64,000 bases of DNA, taken from contig JACPWS010000083.1 in assembly GCA_016196925.1 (NCBI GenBank), positions 57,044 to 121,043 of the forward strand, read 5' to 3'. Below the pieces are notes generated by a model. It was not told the origin of the DNA, made no database searches, and saw only the letters and a program-made list of their open reading frames with translations. The position numbers and the translations under genes were made by a program. Shown here piece by piece: positions 53,052-63,660 of this stretch. Each line of letters starts with the position of its first letter. Position 1 is the first letter of the stretch. This stretch comes from Burkholderiales bacterium (GTDB lineage: Bacteria; Pseudomonadota; Gammaproteobacteria; Burkholderiales; Burkholderiaceae_D).

Positions 53052-54074
53052 TTAAGATTTTTCGGCGCCGGACAAACTCCGCAAAAAGTCTTCGCACTCT
53101 TTCGGCAAAGGCGCATTCACGGTCATGCTTTGCCCCGATTCCGGATGCGTAAAACTGATCTGGTGCGCATGTAGAAACATGCGTCTCAACGCGCCGCGTC
53201 CTTCGGCCGGTTTCAATAAAGCGCGATTCAAGGTGAAATCGCCGTATTTATCGTCGCCGGCTATTGCAAAACCACTGGAAGAAAGGTGAACGCGAATTTG
53301 ATGCGTGCGTCCGGTCTTCAGTTCCGCCTCGAGCAGGGCAAATTCGGCATATTTTCTTTTCAGTGTGAACACCGTATGGGAGGGCATGCCATCGGCCTGC
53401 ACCCTGACCCGGCGCTCGCCATCGGCTGTCGTGTATTTATGCAAAGGCAATTTGACATGCTGCCGGGCATTTTTCCAGTCGCCGTGCACCACGGTCAGGT
53501 AACGCTTATCGGTCAAGCCATCGCGCATCTGTTCATGCAAATTCGTTAAGGCTGAGCGCTTTTTGGCAATGAGCAAAATACCTGACGTTTCCCTGTCCAG
53601 GCGATGCACCAATTCCAGAAATTTCGCCTCCGGCCGGGAAGCCCGCAATTGCTCAATGACACCATAGCTGACACCGGATCCGCCATGTACGGCGACGCCG
53701 GCCGGTTTATTAATAATTAGCAAATATGGGTCTTCGTACAAAACAGGAAATTCAGCGGTAGGCACGATGTTTGTCGGCGCTTCTGCTATGCGTATAGGCG
53801 GAATCCGGACAACATCGCCCTCAACCAAGCGATATAACTGGTCGATACGTCCTTTATTAACGCGCACTTCGCCGGAGCGCAAAACCCGGTAAACATGGCT
53901 TTTAGGTACACCTTTACAGATGCGCAACAAGAAATTGTCGATACGCTGACCGGCCTCCTCTTCGGAGATCGTCAGCAACTGGACTTTCGGCTGGGAGGAA
54001 GGCGCCTGATCCGCAGGCGCTCTTGGCGCCCGTTTTTGAGGTACTCCCCCATAAATTATCGCTAAGTCCTTCAT
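53052..54074 (-). CDS. rluC: 23S rRNA pseudouridine synthase RluC
   Basis: S4 domain GQRIDNFLLRICKGVPKSHVYRVLRSGEVRVN; VHRLDRETSGILLIAKKR; GRTHQIRVHL; next to rne. Confidence 0.93.
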   Translation of the reverse strand: MKDLAIIYGGVPQKRAPRAPADQAPSSQPKVQLLTISEEEAGQRIDNFLLRICKGVPKSHVYRVLRSGEVRVNKGRIDQLYRLVEGDVVRIPPIRIAEAPTNIVPTAEFPVLYEDPYLLIINKPAGVAVHGGSGVSYGVIEQLRASRPEAKFLELVHRLDRETSGILLIAKKRSALTNLHEQMRDGLTDKRYLTVVHGDWKNARQHVKLPLHKYTTADGERRVRVQADGMPSHTVFTLKRKYAEFALLEAELKTGRTHQIRVHLSSSGFAIAGDDKYGDFTLNRALLKPAEGRGALRRMFLHAHQISFTHPESGQSMTVNAPLPKECEDFLRSLSGAEKS

Positions 54075-54710
54075 TTTGAATATATAATCATTTTTCGCTT
54101 CAGCTTTTCAGCGAGAGCGGTGTAAGAGGAATAAACGACTATTTTACACAGGGGCATGTCCATTAGCCTCGCCTGTTTGCAAATTTGATGGAAAAGATGT
54201 GTATGCAACGTCAACTGGAGGTCAGGGTAGCAGCCAATTGTTGTTATCGGGCCAGGCAGATGAAGTTGGATCAGAGAGTTTGAATTGTAAGGATAAGTCT
54301 GGCAAGAGATGCTGCTTTAATTAATAATCAGCATGCTTGCCGGTTGATGGCTTGCGGTAACAAGGTCGATTTCGTCAGACACAACACAAGAAGATGGTCT
54401 GGCACCAAAGTTGCTCATCGCCTGGCATAGAGTTCAGCTATTGCACAAATATAGTTGCAACTGTCGATGCGGGGGACATGTGCACTCGAGCTTTCACCCA
54501 AGCTATCCGCGCCGCGCGCACAGCAGATGGTAAAAATAAGTAGCCGCATGCCCAGCAGCCTGTATTGCTGAGCCTGATGCCGTTCTGCTTTGTCTCAGGC
54601 ATTTCCGCCCCCTCAAACACTCCTCTCCTGCATACATCCCATAAGTAGGGTTGCACAACTCATAGAATGAGATGGCAACAAAAGATGACCGCCAGGTCAC
54701 GGAGTAAAAC

Positions 54711-57524
54711 ATGAAACGTATGCTGTTCAACGCTACGCAGCAAGAAGAGTTGCGCGTAGCCATCGTCGATGGGCAAAAGCTGATCGACATCGACATCGAG
54801 ACCGCCGGTCGCGAATTACGTAAGTCCAACATCTACAAGGGTGTCATCACCCGCATCGAACCTTCGCTGGAAGCCTGCTTCGTCAATTACGGCGAAGAGC
54901 GTCATGGCTTCCTGCCATTCAAGGAAGTCGCGCGCAGTTATTTCAAGGAAGGCATCGATGTCCGCAATGCCTCGATTAAGGATGCCCTGCGCGAAGGCCA
55001 GGAAATCATGGTCCAGGTCGAAAAAGAAGAGCGCGGCAATAAAGGCGCGGCCCTGACCTCGTTCATCTCGCTGGCCGGCCGCTATCTGGTCCTGATGCCG
55101 AACAATCCGCGCGGCGGCGGCGTATCGCGCCGCGTCGAAGGCGAAGATCGCCAGGAATTGCGCGAAACCATGGACAAACTGGATCTGCCTTCCGGCATGT
55201 CGGTGATTGCCCGTACCGCCGGCATCGGCCGCAACGTCGATGAATTGCAATGGGACCTGAACTACCTGATGCAACTGTGGCGCGCGATCGAAGGCGCCGG
55301 CAAATCCGCGCCGGGCGCCTTCCTGATTTACCAGGAATCCTCGCTGGTGATCCGCGCGATCCGCGATTATTTCCAGCCCGACATCGGCGAAATCCTGATC
55401 GACACCGACGAAATCTACGAACAGGCGCAGCAATTCATGAGCCACGTGATGCCCGACATGGTGCATCGCGTCAAGCGCTACAGCGACGATGTGCCGCTGT
55501 TCTCGCGCTTCCAGATCGAACACCAGATCGAAACCGCCTACAGCCGCACGGTGCCTTTGCCATCCGGCGGCGCGATCGTGATCGATCACACCGAAGCGCT
55601 GGTATCGGTGGACGTCAACTCGGCGCGCGCTACCCGTGGCTCCGACATCGAGACCACCGCTTTCAACACCAATTGCGAAGCGGCCGAAGAAGTGGCGCGC
55701 CAATTGCGCTTGCGCGACCTTGGCGGCCTGATCGTGATCGATTTCATCGACATGGAAAACGCCAAGAACCAGCGCGAAGTCGAAACCCGCCTGAAAGATG
55801 CGTTGCGCTATGACCGCGCCCGCGTCCAGATGGGCAAGATTTCCCGCTTCGGCCTGATGGAATTGTCGCGCCAGCGCCTGCGCCCTTCCCTGTCCGAAGG
55901 CAGCCACGTGACTTGCCCGCGCTGCAACGGCACCGGTCATATCCGCGACACCGAATCGTCCGCCCTGCAAGTCCTGCGTATCATCCAGGAAGAGGCGATG
56001 AAGGAAAACTCCGCCGCAATTCACGTCCAGGTGCCGGTCGACGTAGCCGCCTTCCTGCTGAATGAAAAGCGCGGCGAGATCCTGAAGATAGAAACGCGCC
56101 ACCGCGTTACCATCATCCTGATCCCGAACACCCATCTGGAAACGCCGCACTACAAGCTGGAACGCCTGAAGCACGACGATCCGCGCCTGGAAGAAGCGCA
56201 CGCCAGCTATGCGATGGCCGAACAGGCCGACACCGACATCGGTTACAGCAAGCGCCAGAAAGAAGACGTCAAGCCGCGCCAGGAAGCCATGGTCAAGAGC
56301 ATCACGCCGGAAACAGCGCCTATCGTGGAACGCAAGGAAGCCGCGCCGGTGGTGGCGGCGGTCGCCGCACCGGCGCCGGGCTTCTTCAGCAAGCTGTTCG
56401 GCTTCTTGTTCGGCAAGTCTGAAACGCCGGCGCAAGCAGCGACTGCAGAACCTGCGGGAGAAAAGGTGCCAGCGCGTGACCGCAATAATCGCGGCCCACG
56501 CAATCAAGGCAATGCCCAGCGCAATCGCAACCGCCGCAATCGCGACGAGCGCGAAGAGCGTCCGGCCCGCGCCGAGAAACCCGAGCAAGAGCCGGCCAAA
56601 GCGACAGTAGCGACCGAACCGCAGCGCCCGGCCAAACAGCCAAAACCGCCACGCGAACCGCGTGAAGCCCGTGAAGCTCGCGAGCCGCGCGAAGAGCGCG
56701 AACCTCAGGAAAGCCGCCGCGAGCGCCAGCAACGTCAGCGCGACGAACGCAAGGAAAGCCAGCCAGGCGAAAGCAAGGTCGAAGAGTTAATCCAAAAACA
56801 TGCCGACCCTATTCCGGTTGAAGTCATGCCTGCGGCGCCGCAACTGGAAGCAATAGAATCGGCCACGGATGCGGAAACCAGCGAGCAAAGCGAAGAGCGC
56901 CGCCGCCGTCGCCGTCGTGGCGGCCGCAATCGCAACCGCCGCGAGCGCGAAGCCGGCGAGCAAGGTGAATTGCCTATCGATCAGGTCGCGGCAGCCGAGG
57001 CCGACATGGCAGTGCAACCCACCATCGTTTCGGCGAGCGCAACGGTCGCCGAAACCGCTGTGGCAGCCGTTGCTGCAGAAGTTGCAGCGGTCGCCGTCGC
57101 GCCTACAGTCGCGGTCGCGCTAGTACCTGAAGTCGTTGCAGCGGTCGCCGAAGTTGCCGCTTCCGAAGCAGTTTCCGCTCAGGCGGTTGTTGCCACCCCC
57201 GAAGTTGTTGCCTCTCCGGTAGTTGTGGCTACTCCTGAAGTTGTTGCCGCTCCGGTAGTTGTTGCCACCTCTGAGCTGCTTGCGATTCCTGAAGCAGTCG
57301 CCACTCCCGAAGCCCTTGCGACGCCAGCGGCAATGCCTATGGATCAATTGCATACGATGTTGAATGCTGCCGGCCTCCAATTAGCCAGCACCGATCCTAT
57401 CAAGCTGCGTGCAGCCCAGGAAAGCGCAGCGCAACAAGTGCCGGCGCCACGCGTTCCGCGCGAACGCAAACCGGCCCCTGCGGTTGCCGAAGAACCGCTG
57501 GTTCAGGTAGAAACACGCCATTAA
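54711..57524 (+). CDS. rne: Ribonuclease E
   Basis: [31 protein letters not shown]1 domain; Zn-link [12 protein letters not shown]; Arg-rich and Ala/Val-rich C-terminal half. Confidence 0.96.
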   Translation: MKRMLFNATQQEELRVAIVDGQKLIDIDIETAGRELRKSNIYKGVITRIEPSLEACFVNYGEERHGFLPFKEVARSYFKEGIDVRNASIKDALREGQEIMVQVEKEERGNKGAALTSFISLAGRYLVLMPNNPRGGGVSRRVEGEDRQELRETMDKLDLPSGMSVIARTAGIGRNVDELQWDLNYLMQLWRAIEGAGKSAPGAFLIYQESSLVIRAIRDYFQPDIGEILIDTDEIYEQAQQFMSHVMPDMVHRVKRYSDDVPLFSRFQIEHQIETAYSRTVPLPSGGAIVIDHTEALVSVDVNSARATRGSDIETTAFNTNCEAAEEVARQLRLRDLGGLIVIDFIDMENAKNQREVETRLKDALRYDRARVQMGKISRFGLMELSRQRLRPSLSEGSHVTCPRCNGTGHIRDTESSALQVLRIIQEEAMKENSAAIHVQVPVDVAAFLLNEKRGEILKIETRHRVTIILIPNTHLETPHYKLERLKHDDPRLEEAHASYAMAEQADTDIGYSKRQKEDVKPRQEAMVKSITPETAPIVERKEAAPVVAAVAAPAPGFFSKLFGFLFGKSETPAQAATAEPAGEKVPARDRNNRGPRNQGNAQRNRNRRNRDEREERPARAEKPEQEPAKATVATEPQRPAKQPKPPREPREAREAREPREEREPQESRRERQQRQRDERKESQPGESKVEELIQKHADPIPVEVMPAAPQLEAIESATDAETSEQSEERRRRRRRGGRNRNRREREAGEQGELPIDQVAAAEADMAVQPTIVSASATVAETAVAAVAAEVAAVAVAPTVAVALVPEVVAAVAEVAASEAVSAQAVVATPEVVASPVVVATPEVVAAPVVVATSELLAIPEAVATPEALATPAAMPMDQLHTMLNAAGLQLASTDPIKLRAAQESAAQQVPAPRVPRERKPAPAVAEEPLVQVETRH

Positions 57525-57535
57525 TCCAGCGCAAT

Positions 57536-57574
57536 AAAAAGCCGGCGACACCTTAGGTGTTCGCCGGCTTTTTT
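57536..57574 (+). terminator. Rho-independent terminator after rne
   Basis: AAAAAGCCGGCGA-CACCTTAGGTGT-TCGCCGGCTTTTTT. Confidence 0.9.
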
Positions 57575-57590
57575 ACGCCTGCAATTTCAT

Positions 57591-57669
57591 ATACTCCCCA
57601 GGTAAATCATAAAAAACGACTTAACGCCACGGAAAACAAAGGCTTTCAAAATATACTGAGGGGGAGTAT
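57591..57669. repeat. 79-bp inverted-repeat element, copy B (upstream of moaA)
   Basis: ATACTCCCC-N61-GGGGAGTAT with internal ATACT-GAGGGGG-AGTAT in the same register as copy A. Confidence 0.7.
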
Positions 57670-57811
57670 TAAATACCCCGCAAAGGCTTCCGCGTCGACC
57701 TCATGACAGCAGGCCGGCACGCCATTCCGCTCGCGCATGATTTAAACGTACGCCACAACCGCCGGTGCATCTCGTGGTATTGTCTTAACTTGACTGGAGT
57801 TATTTTTTGAG

Positions 57812-58945
57812 TTGCCACCCATGACGGAAAAATTTATTCCGCTGATCGATCGCCGTCAACAGCAAACGCGGCCTGCCATACCGGAGCAACTTTCTGCACC
57901 CAGCGGTGTACTGAGCGATGCATTAGGCCGTGGCTTGCATGACTTGCGCATCTCGGTCACGGATCGCTGCAATTTCCGCTGCGTTTATTGCATGCCGCGC
58001 CAAGTGTTCGATAAAGATTATCAATTCCTGCCGCAAACTGCCTTATTGAACTTCGAAGAAATCACTCGTATCGCCCGCATCTTCGTCGCGCATGGCGTCC
58101 GCAAAATCCGTCTGACCGGCGGAGAACCGCTGCTGCGCAAAAATATAGAAAAACTGATAGCGATGCTGGCCGCGCTGCGTACCGTCGATGGCCAGACGCT
58201 GGACCTGACCCTCACCACCAACGGCTCGCTACTGGCGCGCAAGGCGCAAAGCCTGAAAGATGCCGGCCTGACACGCCTGACCGTTTCGCTCGATGCGCTG
58301 GATGAAAATATCTTCCAGCGTATGAACGATGCCGAATTTTCCGCCGCCGAAGTGCTGGATGGCATAGCGGCGGCAGCGGAGGCCGGGCTGGGGCCGATCA
58401 AGGTCAACATGGTGGTCAAGGCAGGTTTGAACGACCAGGAAATTGTTCCCATGGCGCGTCACTTCAAGGACACGCCGCATATCTTGCGCTTCATCGAGTA
58501 CATGGATGTCGGCGCCTCCAACGGCTGGAAGATGGATGAGGTGTTGCCGTCGGACGAAGTGCTACGCCGCATCGAGGCCGCCGGCATGCCGCTCACGCCT
58601 GTCGCCGCCAACTACAGCGGCGAAACGGCGACGCGCTGGCACCACGCCGGCGGCAGCGGTGAAATCGGCGTGATTTCCAGCGTCACCCACGCCTTCTGCC
58701 GCGATTGCAGCCGCGCCCGCCTGTCGACCGAAGGCAAGCTCTACACTTGCCTGTTCGCCAGCCACGGACACGATTTGCGCGCCCTGCTGCGCGATCCGGC
58801 AGCATATTCCGACCTGGAATTGAGCAACGTCATCGCGGCCATCTGGCATGCGAGAACCGACCGCTATTCCGAATTGCGCAGCGAGCATACTGCCGCCTTG
58901 CAAAGCGATCGCAAGAAAATCGAGATGTCTTACATAGGCGGCTAA
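57812..58945 (+). CDS. moaA: GTP 3',8-cyclase MoaA (start may be 57821)
   Basis: [58 protein letters not shown]. Confidence 0.96.
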   Translation: MPPMTEKFIPLIDRRQQQTRPAIPEQLSAPSGVLSDALGRGLHDLRISVTDRCNFRCVYCMPRQVFDKDYQFLPQTALLNFEEITRIARIFVAHGVRKIRLTGGEPLLRKNIEKLIAMLAALRTVDGQTLDLTLTTNGSLLARKAQSLKDAGLTRLTVSLDALDENIFQRMNDAEFSAAEVLDGIAAAAEAGLGPIKVNMVVKAGLNDQEIVPMARHFKDTPHILRFIEYMDVGASNGWKMDEVLPSDEVLRRIEAAGMPLTPVAANYSGETATRWHHAGGSGEIGVISSVTHAFCRDCSRARLSTEGKLYTCLFASHGHDLRALLRDPAAYSDLELSNVIAAIWHARTDRYSELRSEHTAALQSDRKKIEMSYIGG

Positions 58946-59046
58946 GCAACGATAGAGAAACGATCAATCGACAAATAATCGCAAGGCGTTTGATCTGCTT
59001 CACGATAGGCGCGCCGGAACACGCTACACTTCCCTCCCGAAACACC

Positions 59047-59658
59047 ATGACTGCAATCGACCATCAAAATATTACCGGACTGATACTCGCCGGCGGACGC
59101 GGCACCCGCATGGGGCAAGTCGACAAGGGTTTGCAAGATTTTCGCGGCCTGCCCATGGTCGAGCATGTACTGCAACGACTGCGGCCGCAAACCGGTGAAA
59201 TCCTCATCAATGCCAACCAGAATCTGGCGCGCTATCAAAGCCTGGGAACGCAAGTCTGCACCGACCTGATCGCCGGTTTTGCCGGCCCGCTGGCAGGCTT
59301 GCAAAGCGGCTTGTCTCACTGCAAAACGCCATATCTGCTCAGCGCCCCTTGCGATTCTCCTCTGCTGCCGGCCGATCTGGTCGCCCGTCTGGCAGCCGCA
59401 CTGATCGCGGCCGATGCCGATCTGGCGGTCGCCGCCACCATGGAAACCGAAGCCGGGGTCAGCAGAAAACAAGTGCATCCGGTATTTTCTTTGATGAAAG
59501 CCGCGCTCTTGCCGCATCTGAGCGCTTTTTTGCAGCAGGGCGGGCGCAAGGTCGATGCCTGGTACGCCAGCCTGAATGTGGTGGAAGTAGCGTTCGAAGA
59601 CAGCTATGCCTTTCGCAATATCAATACCCTGCAAGAATTACGAGAACTAGAATCCTGA
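59047..59658 (+). CDS. mobA: Molybdenum cofactor guanylyltransferase MobA
   Basis: TGLILAGGRGTRMGQVDKGLQDFRGLPMVEHVLQRL; LSAPCDSPLLPADL. Confidence 0.95.
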   Translation: MTAIDHQNITGLILAGGRGTRMGQVDKGLQDFRGLPMVEHVLQRLRPQTGEILINANQNLARYQSLGTQVCTDLIAGFAGPLAGLQSGLSHCKTPYLLSAPCDSPLLPADLVARLAAALIAADADLAVAATMETEAGVSRKQVHPVFSLMKAALLPHLSAFLQQGGRKVDAWYASLNVVEVAFEDSYAFRNINTLQELRELES

Positions 59659-59659
59659 C

Positions 59660-60964
59660 ATGACTGACACCACCCCTCCCGCCCCCCGCACACTGCAAGA
59701 GATCGTCGACTGCTTGCCCGATTACGATCCGGATGCCTTACCGGTTGCCAGGGCGCAAGCCATCATCGAGCAATTTATAACGCCGCTGCATGCGGTCGAG
59801 CAACTGGCGCTACGCCAATCATTAGGCCGCGTGCTGGCAGCAGACATCCGGTCCGGCATCGATGTCCCGGCGCACGACAATTCGGCGATGGACGGCTATG
59901 CGCTGCGCGGCAGCGACTTGCCGGCGGAGCAAATGCGCAGCTTTGCTATTGTCGGCAACGCTTATGCCGGGCGCGCCTATGAAGGCCAGGTCGGCGCCGG
60001 CGAATGCGTGCGCATCATGACTGGCGCCATGATGCCGGCCGACTGCGATACCGTGATACCGCAAGAGCTGACCAGTAATGCCAGCGCCACACGAGTCGAC
60101 GTGCCGGCCGGGAAAATCAATCCCGGCGACAACCGCCGTCTGAAAGGAGAAGACCTGACGCTGGGAAAAATCGCGCTCAGTCGAGGCAAGCTGCTGCGCC
60201 CGGCCGATCTCGGCTTACTGGCTTCGCTAGGCATAGCTGAGGTAGCGGTACAAAGGCGCTTGCGCGTGGCGTTTTTTTCCACCGGCGACGAATTGCGCTC
60301 ACTCGGCGAGGCCCTCGATCAGGGTTGCGTCTACGACAGCAATCGCTATACCCTGTACGGCATGCTGACCCGTCTCGGTTGCGACATCATCGACATGGGC
60401 GTCATCAAGGACGACCCTTCATCGCTGGAAACCGCCTTCCGCACGGCTTGCGAAAACGCCGACGCCGTCATCACGTCCGGCGGCGTCTCGGTAGGTGCGG
60501 CCGACTATACCAAGCAAATCATGGCTACCCTAGGCGATGTCGCATTCTGGAGCATAGGCATGCGGCCGGGGCGGCCGATGGCATTCGGCAAAATCCACTC
60601 GAACGGCAAGAGCGCCTACCTGTTCGGCTTGCCCGGCAACCCGGTCGCGGTGATGGTGACGTTTTATTTCTTCGCCCGCAACGCCTTGCTGCACATGATG
60701 GGAGCGACCGTACCGTCTTTACCGCTAGTCAAGGCAGTCTCGCCGGCAACCATACGCAAACGGCCGGGCCGCACGGAATATCAGCGCGGCATCCTGTCTT
60801 ACGGCGCCGACGGCCGCCTCGAGGTAGCTATCACCGGCGCGCAAGGCTCGGGCATCCTGCGCTCCATGACCGAAGCCAACTGCATGATCGTATTACACCA
60901 CGATCAGGCGACGGTGCAGGCCGGGGAGCAGGTCGATGTCTTGTTGTTTGAGGGTTTGTTGTAA
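59660..60964 (+). CDS. moeA: Molybdopterin molybdenumtransferase MoeA
   Basis: DVPAHDNSAMDGYALR; IMTGAMMPADCDTVIPQE; TSGGVSVGAADYTK; GLPGNPVAVMVTF. Confidence 0.96.
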   Translation: MTDTTPPAPRTLQEIVDCLPDYDPDALPVARAQAIIEQFITPLHAVEQLALRQSLGRVLAADIRSGIDVPAHDNSAMDGYALRGSDLPAEQMRSFAIVGNAYAGRAYEGQVGAGECVRIMTGAMMPADCDTVIPQELTSNASATRVDVPAGKINPGDNRRLKGEDLTLGKIALSRGKLLRPADLGLLASLGIAEVAVQRRLRVAFFSTGDELRSLGEALDQGCVYDSNRYTLYGMLTRLGCDIIDMGVIKDDPSSLETAFRTACENADAVITSGGVSVGAADYTKQIMATLGDVAFWSIGMRPGRPMAFGKIHSNGKSAYLFGLPGNPVAVMVTFYFFARNALLHMMGATVPSLPLVKAVSPATIRKRPGRTEYQRGILSYGADGRLEVAITGAQGSGILRSMTEANCMIVLHHDQATVQAGEQVDVLLFEGLL

Positions 60965-61168
60965 GCGATATCTGTCGGCAATGATGGGGATACGCTTGGG
61001 CATGTGGCGCGTTCGTTGCGGTCGCGCTTAATACCGATACAATGGCGCAAACGCAGCAACTTATTATTCTGACTGCGATCGGCTGCGTTCCTATTTTGCG
61101 TTGATTGATTTTTATGTGGAGCCTGGCTTTTTTTACTCAAATAATCTTTGACATATACAAACAAAACC

Positions 61169-61483
61169 TTATATCAAAAATTCTTCTTTCTTATGCCCGG
61201 CATCCAATAATACTTGGAATACCTTGGGTGCCCTGCCACGCCCAGTCCATTTATGTTGGCCATCTGGAGTAACATATTTATCAGTTACTGCCTTACGAGT
61301 TGTGCCCGTTGCACTAAAATCAGATGCAGAGACACTAAATCCACATTCGGCAACAGTCAAACTGTACTCTTGAATAAGCGTCTTAACTTGCTTAATTGCA
61401 TCAGCCACTTCTTCTTTGCGTGCTGTTTCAATCTGCACATCCAGTTCTTGACGTTGCGCCAGCAATTCTTTGTAAGTTGACAT
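61169..61483 (-). CDS. H-NS family nucleoid-associated protein
   Basis: Coiled-coil N-terminus and DNA-binding core YVTPDGQHKWTGRGRAPKVFQ. Confidence 0.9.
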   Translation of the reverse strand: MSTYKELLAQRQELDVQIETARKEEVADAIKQVKTLIQEYSLTVAECGFSVSASDFSATGTTRKAVTDKYVTPDGQHKWTGRGRAPKVFQVLLDAGHKKEEFLI

Positions 61484-61539
61484 GTAATAATTCCTTGGGA
61501 AGTGCTACGTAGTTGAAACGCAACATATAATGATGCGCG

Positions 61540-63474
61540 TTAAACAACCGGTGTATATTGGACTGCTTCTCCCTGTCGTTGGCTTTTCTGCGCACGCCAG
61601 ATGAAGTCCTCAATACCGCACTGAGGTGCGTACTCATCGACAATGCGCAACAACAAGGCACGTACGCCCTCGTAATCAAAATGATCACAGGCAGCCTCCA
61701 GTTCTGCCAGCAACCCCTGCAATACCGGCCAGGGCATCTCCGCTTCTTGCGCGCGCATGATCAGTGGATGTTCGGTTTCTTCGACGTTGTCACCAATCAG
61801 CAATTCTTCATACAACTTCTCGCCTGGACGCAGGCCGACTTGGTGAATTTCAATAGCGCCATCTGGCGTCAGTTCGTCTTTTATTTCCAACCCACTCAAA
61901 TGCACCATGCGCTTGGCTAAATCCACGATCTTCACAGGATCGCCCATGTCGAGCACAAACACGTCGCCGCCCGACCCCATCGCCCCCGCCTGCAGCACCA
62001 ATTGCGCCGCCTCTGGAATGGTCATGAAATAACGCGTGATATCGGGATGCGTGACCGTGATCGGACCGCCAGCCATGATTTGCTTCCGAAACAAAGGGAC
62101 CACAGAACCTGAAGACCCCAGCACATTACCAAAACGCACCATGCAAAACCGCGTCTTGATCTGCTTGCGGGAAAATGCCTGCAAAATCAGTTCCGACAGG
62201 CGCTTGGTAGACCCCATCACATTGGTCGGACGCACAGCCTTGTCGGTCGAAATCAGCACAAAACACTTCACCTCAGCCGCTATGGCTGCCTGCGCCATGC
62301 TAAGGGTACCCAGAGCATTATTGCGTACCCCGGCTATAGGGTTATGCTCCACCAGCGGTACATGCTTATATGCCGCCGCATGATACACAGTTTCAACATG
62401 AAAGGTTCGTAAAATTTTCTGGCACTTTGCCGTTTCCAATACCGATCCTAGGAAGGGGACCACCTCCATATCAATCTGCAACTGCTTGCGCACGTCCTGC
62501 AACTCCCGCTCGATCGAATACAGCGCAAACTCCGACATCTCCAGCAAGATAAGCCGCGCTGGCTGCTGACGTAGAATCTGGCGGCACAATTCCGACCCAA
62601 TCGATCCACCCGCGCCAGTCACCATGACCGACTTGCCAGCAATACACTTGGCCAACAAATTATGATCCGGTTCCACCGCATCGCGCCCAAGCAAATCCTC
62701 GATCTCAACCTCGCGTATATCCTGCACACGTGCCAACCCACTAACTAAGCTTTTGATAGGCGGCGTCACCAAAGTCTTGATTTTGAGTGATGCTAGCTTA
62801 TTCAGAATATGGCGCTGCTGCGCCTTGGATAAGGAAGGCATAGCCAACAAGATCTTCTTGATCGCCTTGGTGTTGATCAAGGCTGGCAATGCTTCAGGTG
62901 CATATACATGAACGCCAGCTATTGTTGCCCCTTGTAACTCTTTCTTGTCATCGATAAACGCAACCGGTTGGTATTCGCCGGCACGGCTCAAGGCATTAAT
63001 CAGCTGATTGCCCGCCATACCAGCGCCGTAAATCGCCACGCGTATTCCGCCCGTAACACCAATGGCACGCATAAAATATGCTCGCGCCAGAAAACGGCTG
63101 GCAGCAACATACATCATCGCACTCACCCAATAAATGCCAAAAACGCCGCGCGAGAAGCCCTTATTGTTCATTATCACTATGGCCAAAGCTAACAACACCG
63201 CAACAGAAAGTGTCACGCCAAGTAAAACAACATACACTATTTTGTAATTAATAAAACGAATAACTACGCGATATAAGCCCAACTTAATGAAAAGTGGAAT
63301 TGAAATCAATGGGGTAGCTAGAATCAACCAAGGATAGGGATCAAGAAAAACGCTACTAAAATCGTCAAAACGCGCCCCAATCGCCACGCAAAGGGTCGCT
63401 GGCAAACACAACATATCCACCATCACAGCAAATATCTGCTTATGAAGACGGGAGAAACTCAATAGAGACTTCAT
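61540..63474 (-). CDS. Membrane nucleoside-diphosphate-sugar epimerase/dehydratase (CapD/WbpM/PglF-like)
   Basis: TM N-terminus; VMVTGAGGSIGSELCRQILRQQPARLIL; VYHAAAYKHVPLVEHNP; STDKAVRPTNVMGSTKRLSE. Confidence 0.94.
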   Translation of the reverse strand: MKSLLSFSRLHKQIFAVMVDMLCLPATLCVAIGARFDDFSSVFLDPYPWLILATPLISIPLFIKLGLYRVVIRFINYKIVYVVLLGVTLSVAVLLALAIVIMNNKGFSRGVFGIYWVSAMMYVAASRFLARAYFMRAIGVTGGIRVAIYGAGMAGNQLINALSRAGEYQPVAFIDDKKELQGATIAGVHVYAPEALPALINTKAIKKILLAMPSLSKAQQRHILNKLASLKIKTLVTPPIKSLVSGLARVQDIREVEIEDLLGRDAVEPDHNLLAKCIAGKSVMVTGAGGSIGSELCRQILRQQPARLILLEMSEFALYSIERELQDVRKQLQIDMEVVPFLGSVLETAKCQKILRTFHVETVYHAAAYKHVPLVEHNPIAGVRNNALGTLSMAQAAIAAEVKCFVLISTDKAVRPTNVMGSTKRLSELILQAFSRKQIKTRFCMVRFGNVLGSSGSVVPLFRKQIMAGGPITVTHPDITRYFMTIPEAAQLVLQAGAMGSGGDVFVLDMGDPVKIVDLAKRMVHLSGLEIKDELTPDGAIEIHQVGLRPGEKLYEELLIGDNVEETEHPLIMRAQEAEMPWPVLQGLLAELEAACDHFDYEGVRALLLRIVDEYAPQCGIEDFIWRAQKSQRQGEAVQYTPVV

Positions 63475-63660
63475 CAACAAGGAACAATCTAAATATAAAT
63501 TATGGGCTCGCTCCGGAGTGAAAATAGCGCCGCACAAATTGTTTAGAACAGGTAAAGACTTTACCTAAATTATCTCTAAGAAATCGCAAATTTATTCCGA
63601 TTTCGTCATCCCGGAAGCGGGAATGACGCCATTTGATTTAATCTGCGCTTTTCTAATGAA

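Noticed and set aside
54041-54050. Third copy of the TACTCCCC motif
   Set aside because: Lies in the N-terminal coding region of rluC with no GGGGAGTA partner at the 79-bp spacing; likely chance.
54816-56732. 638-aa ORF on - strand
   Set aside because: Antisense to rne; low-complexity composition and no recognisable domain.
57120-57340. CRISPR-like repetition in the 3' part of rne
   Set aside because: Repeats are in-frame, degenerate and encode a Val/Ala/Pro linker; no spacer structure.
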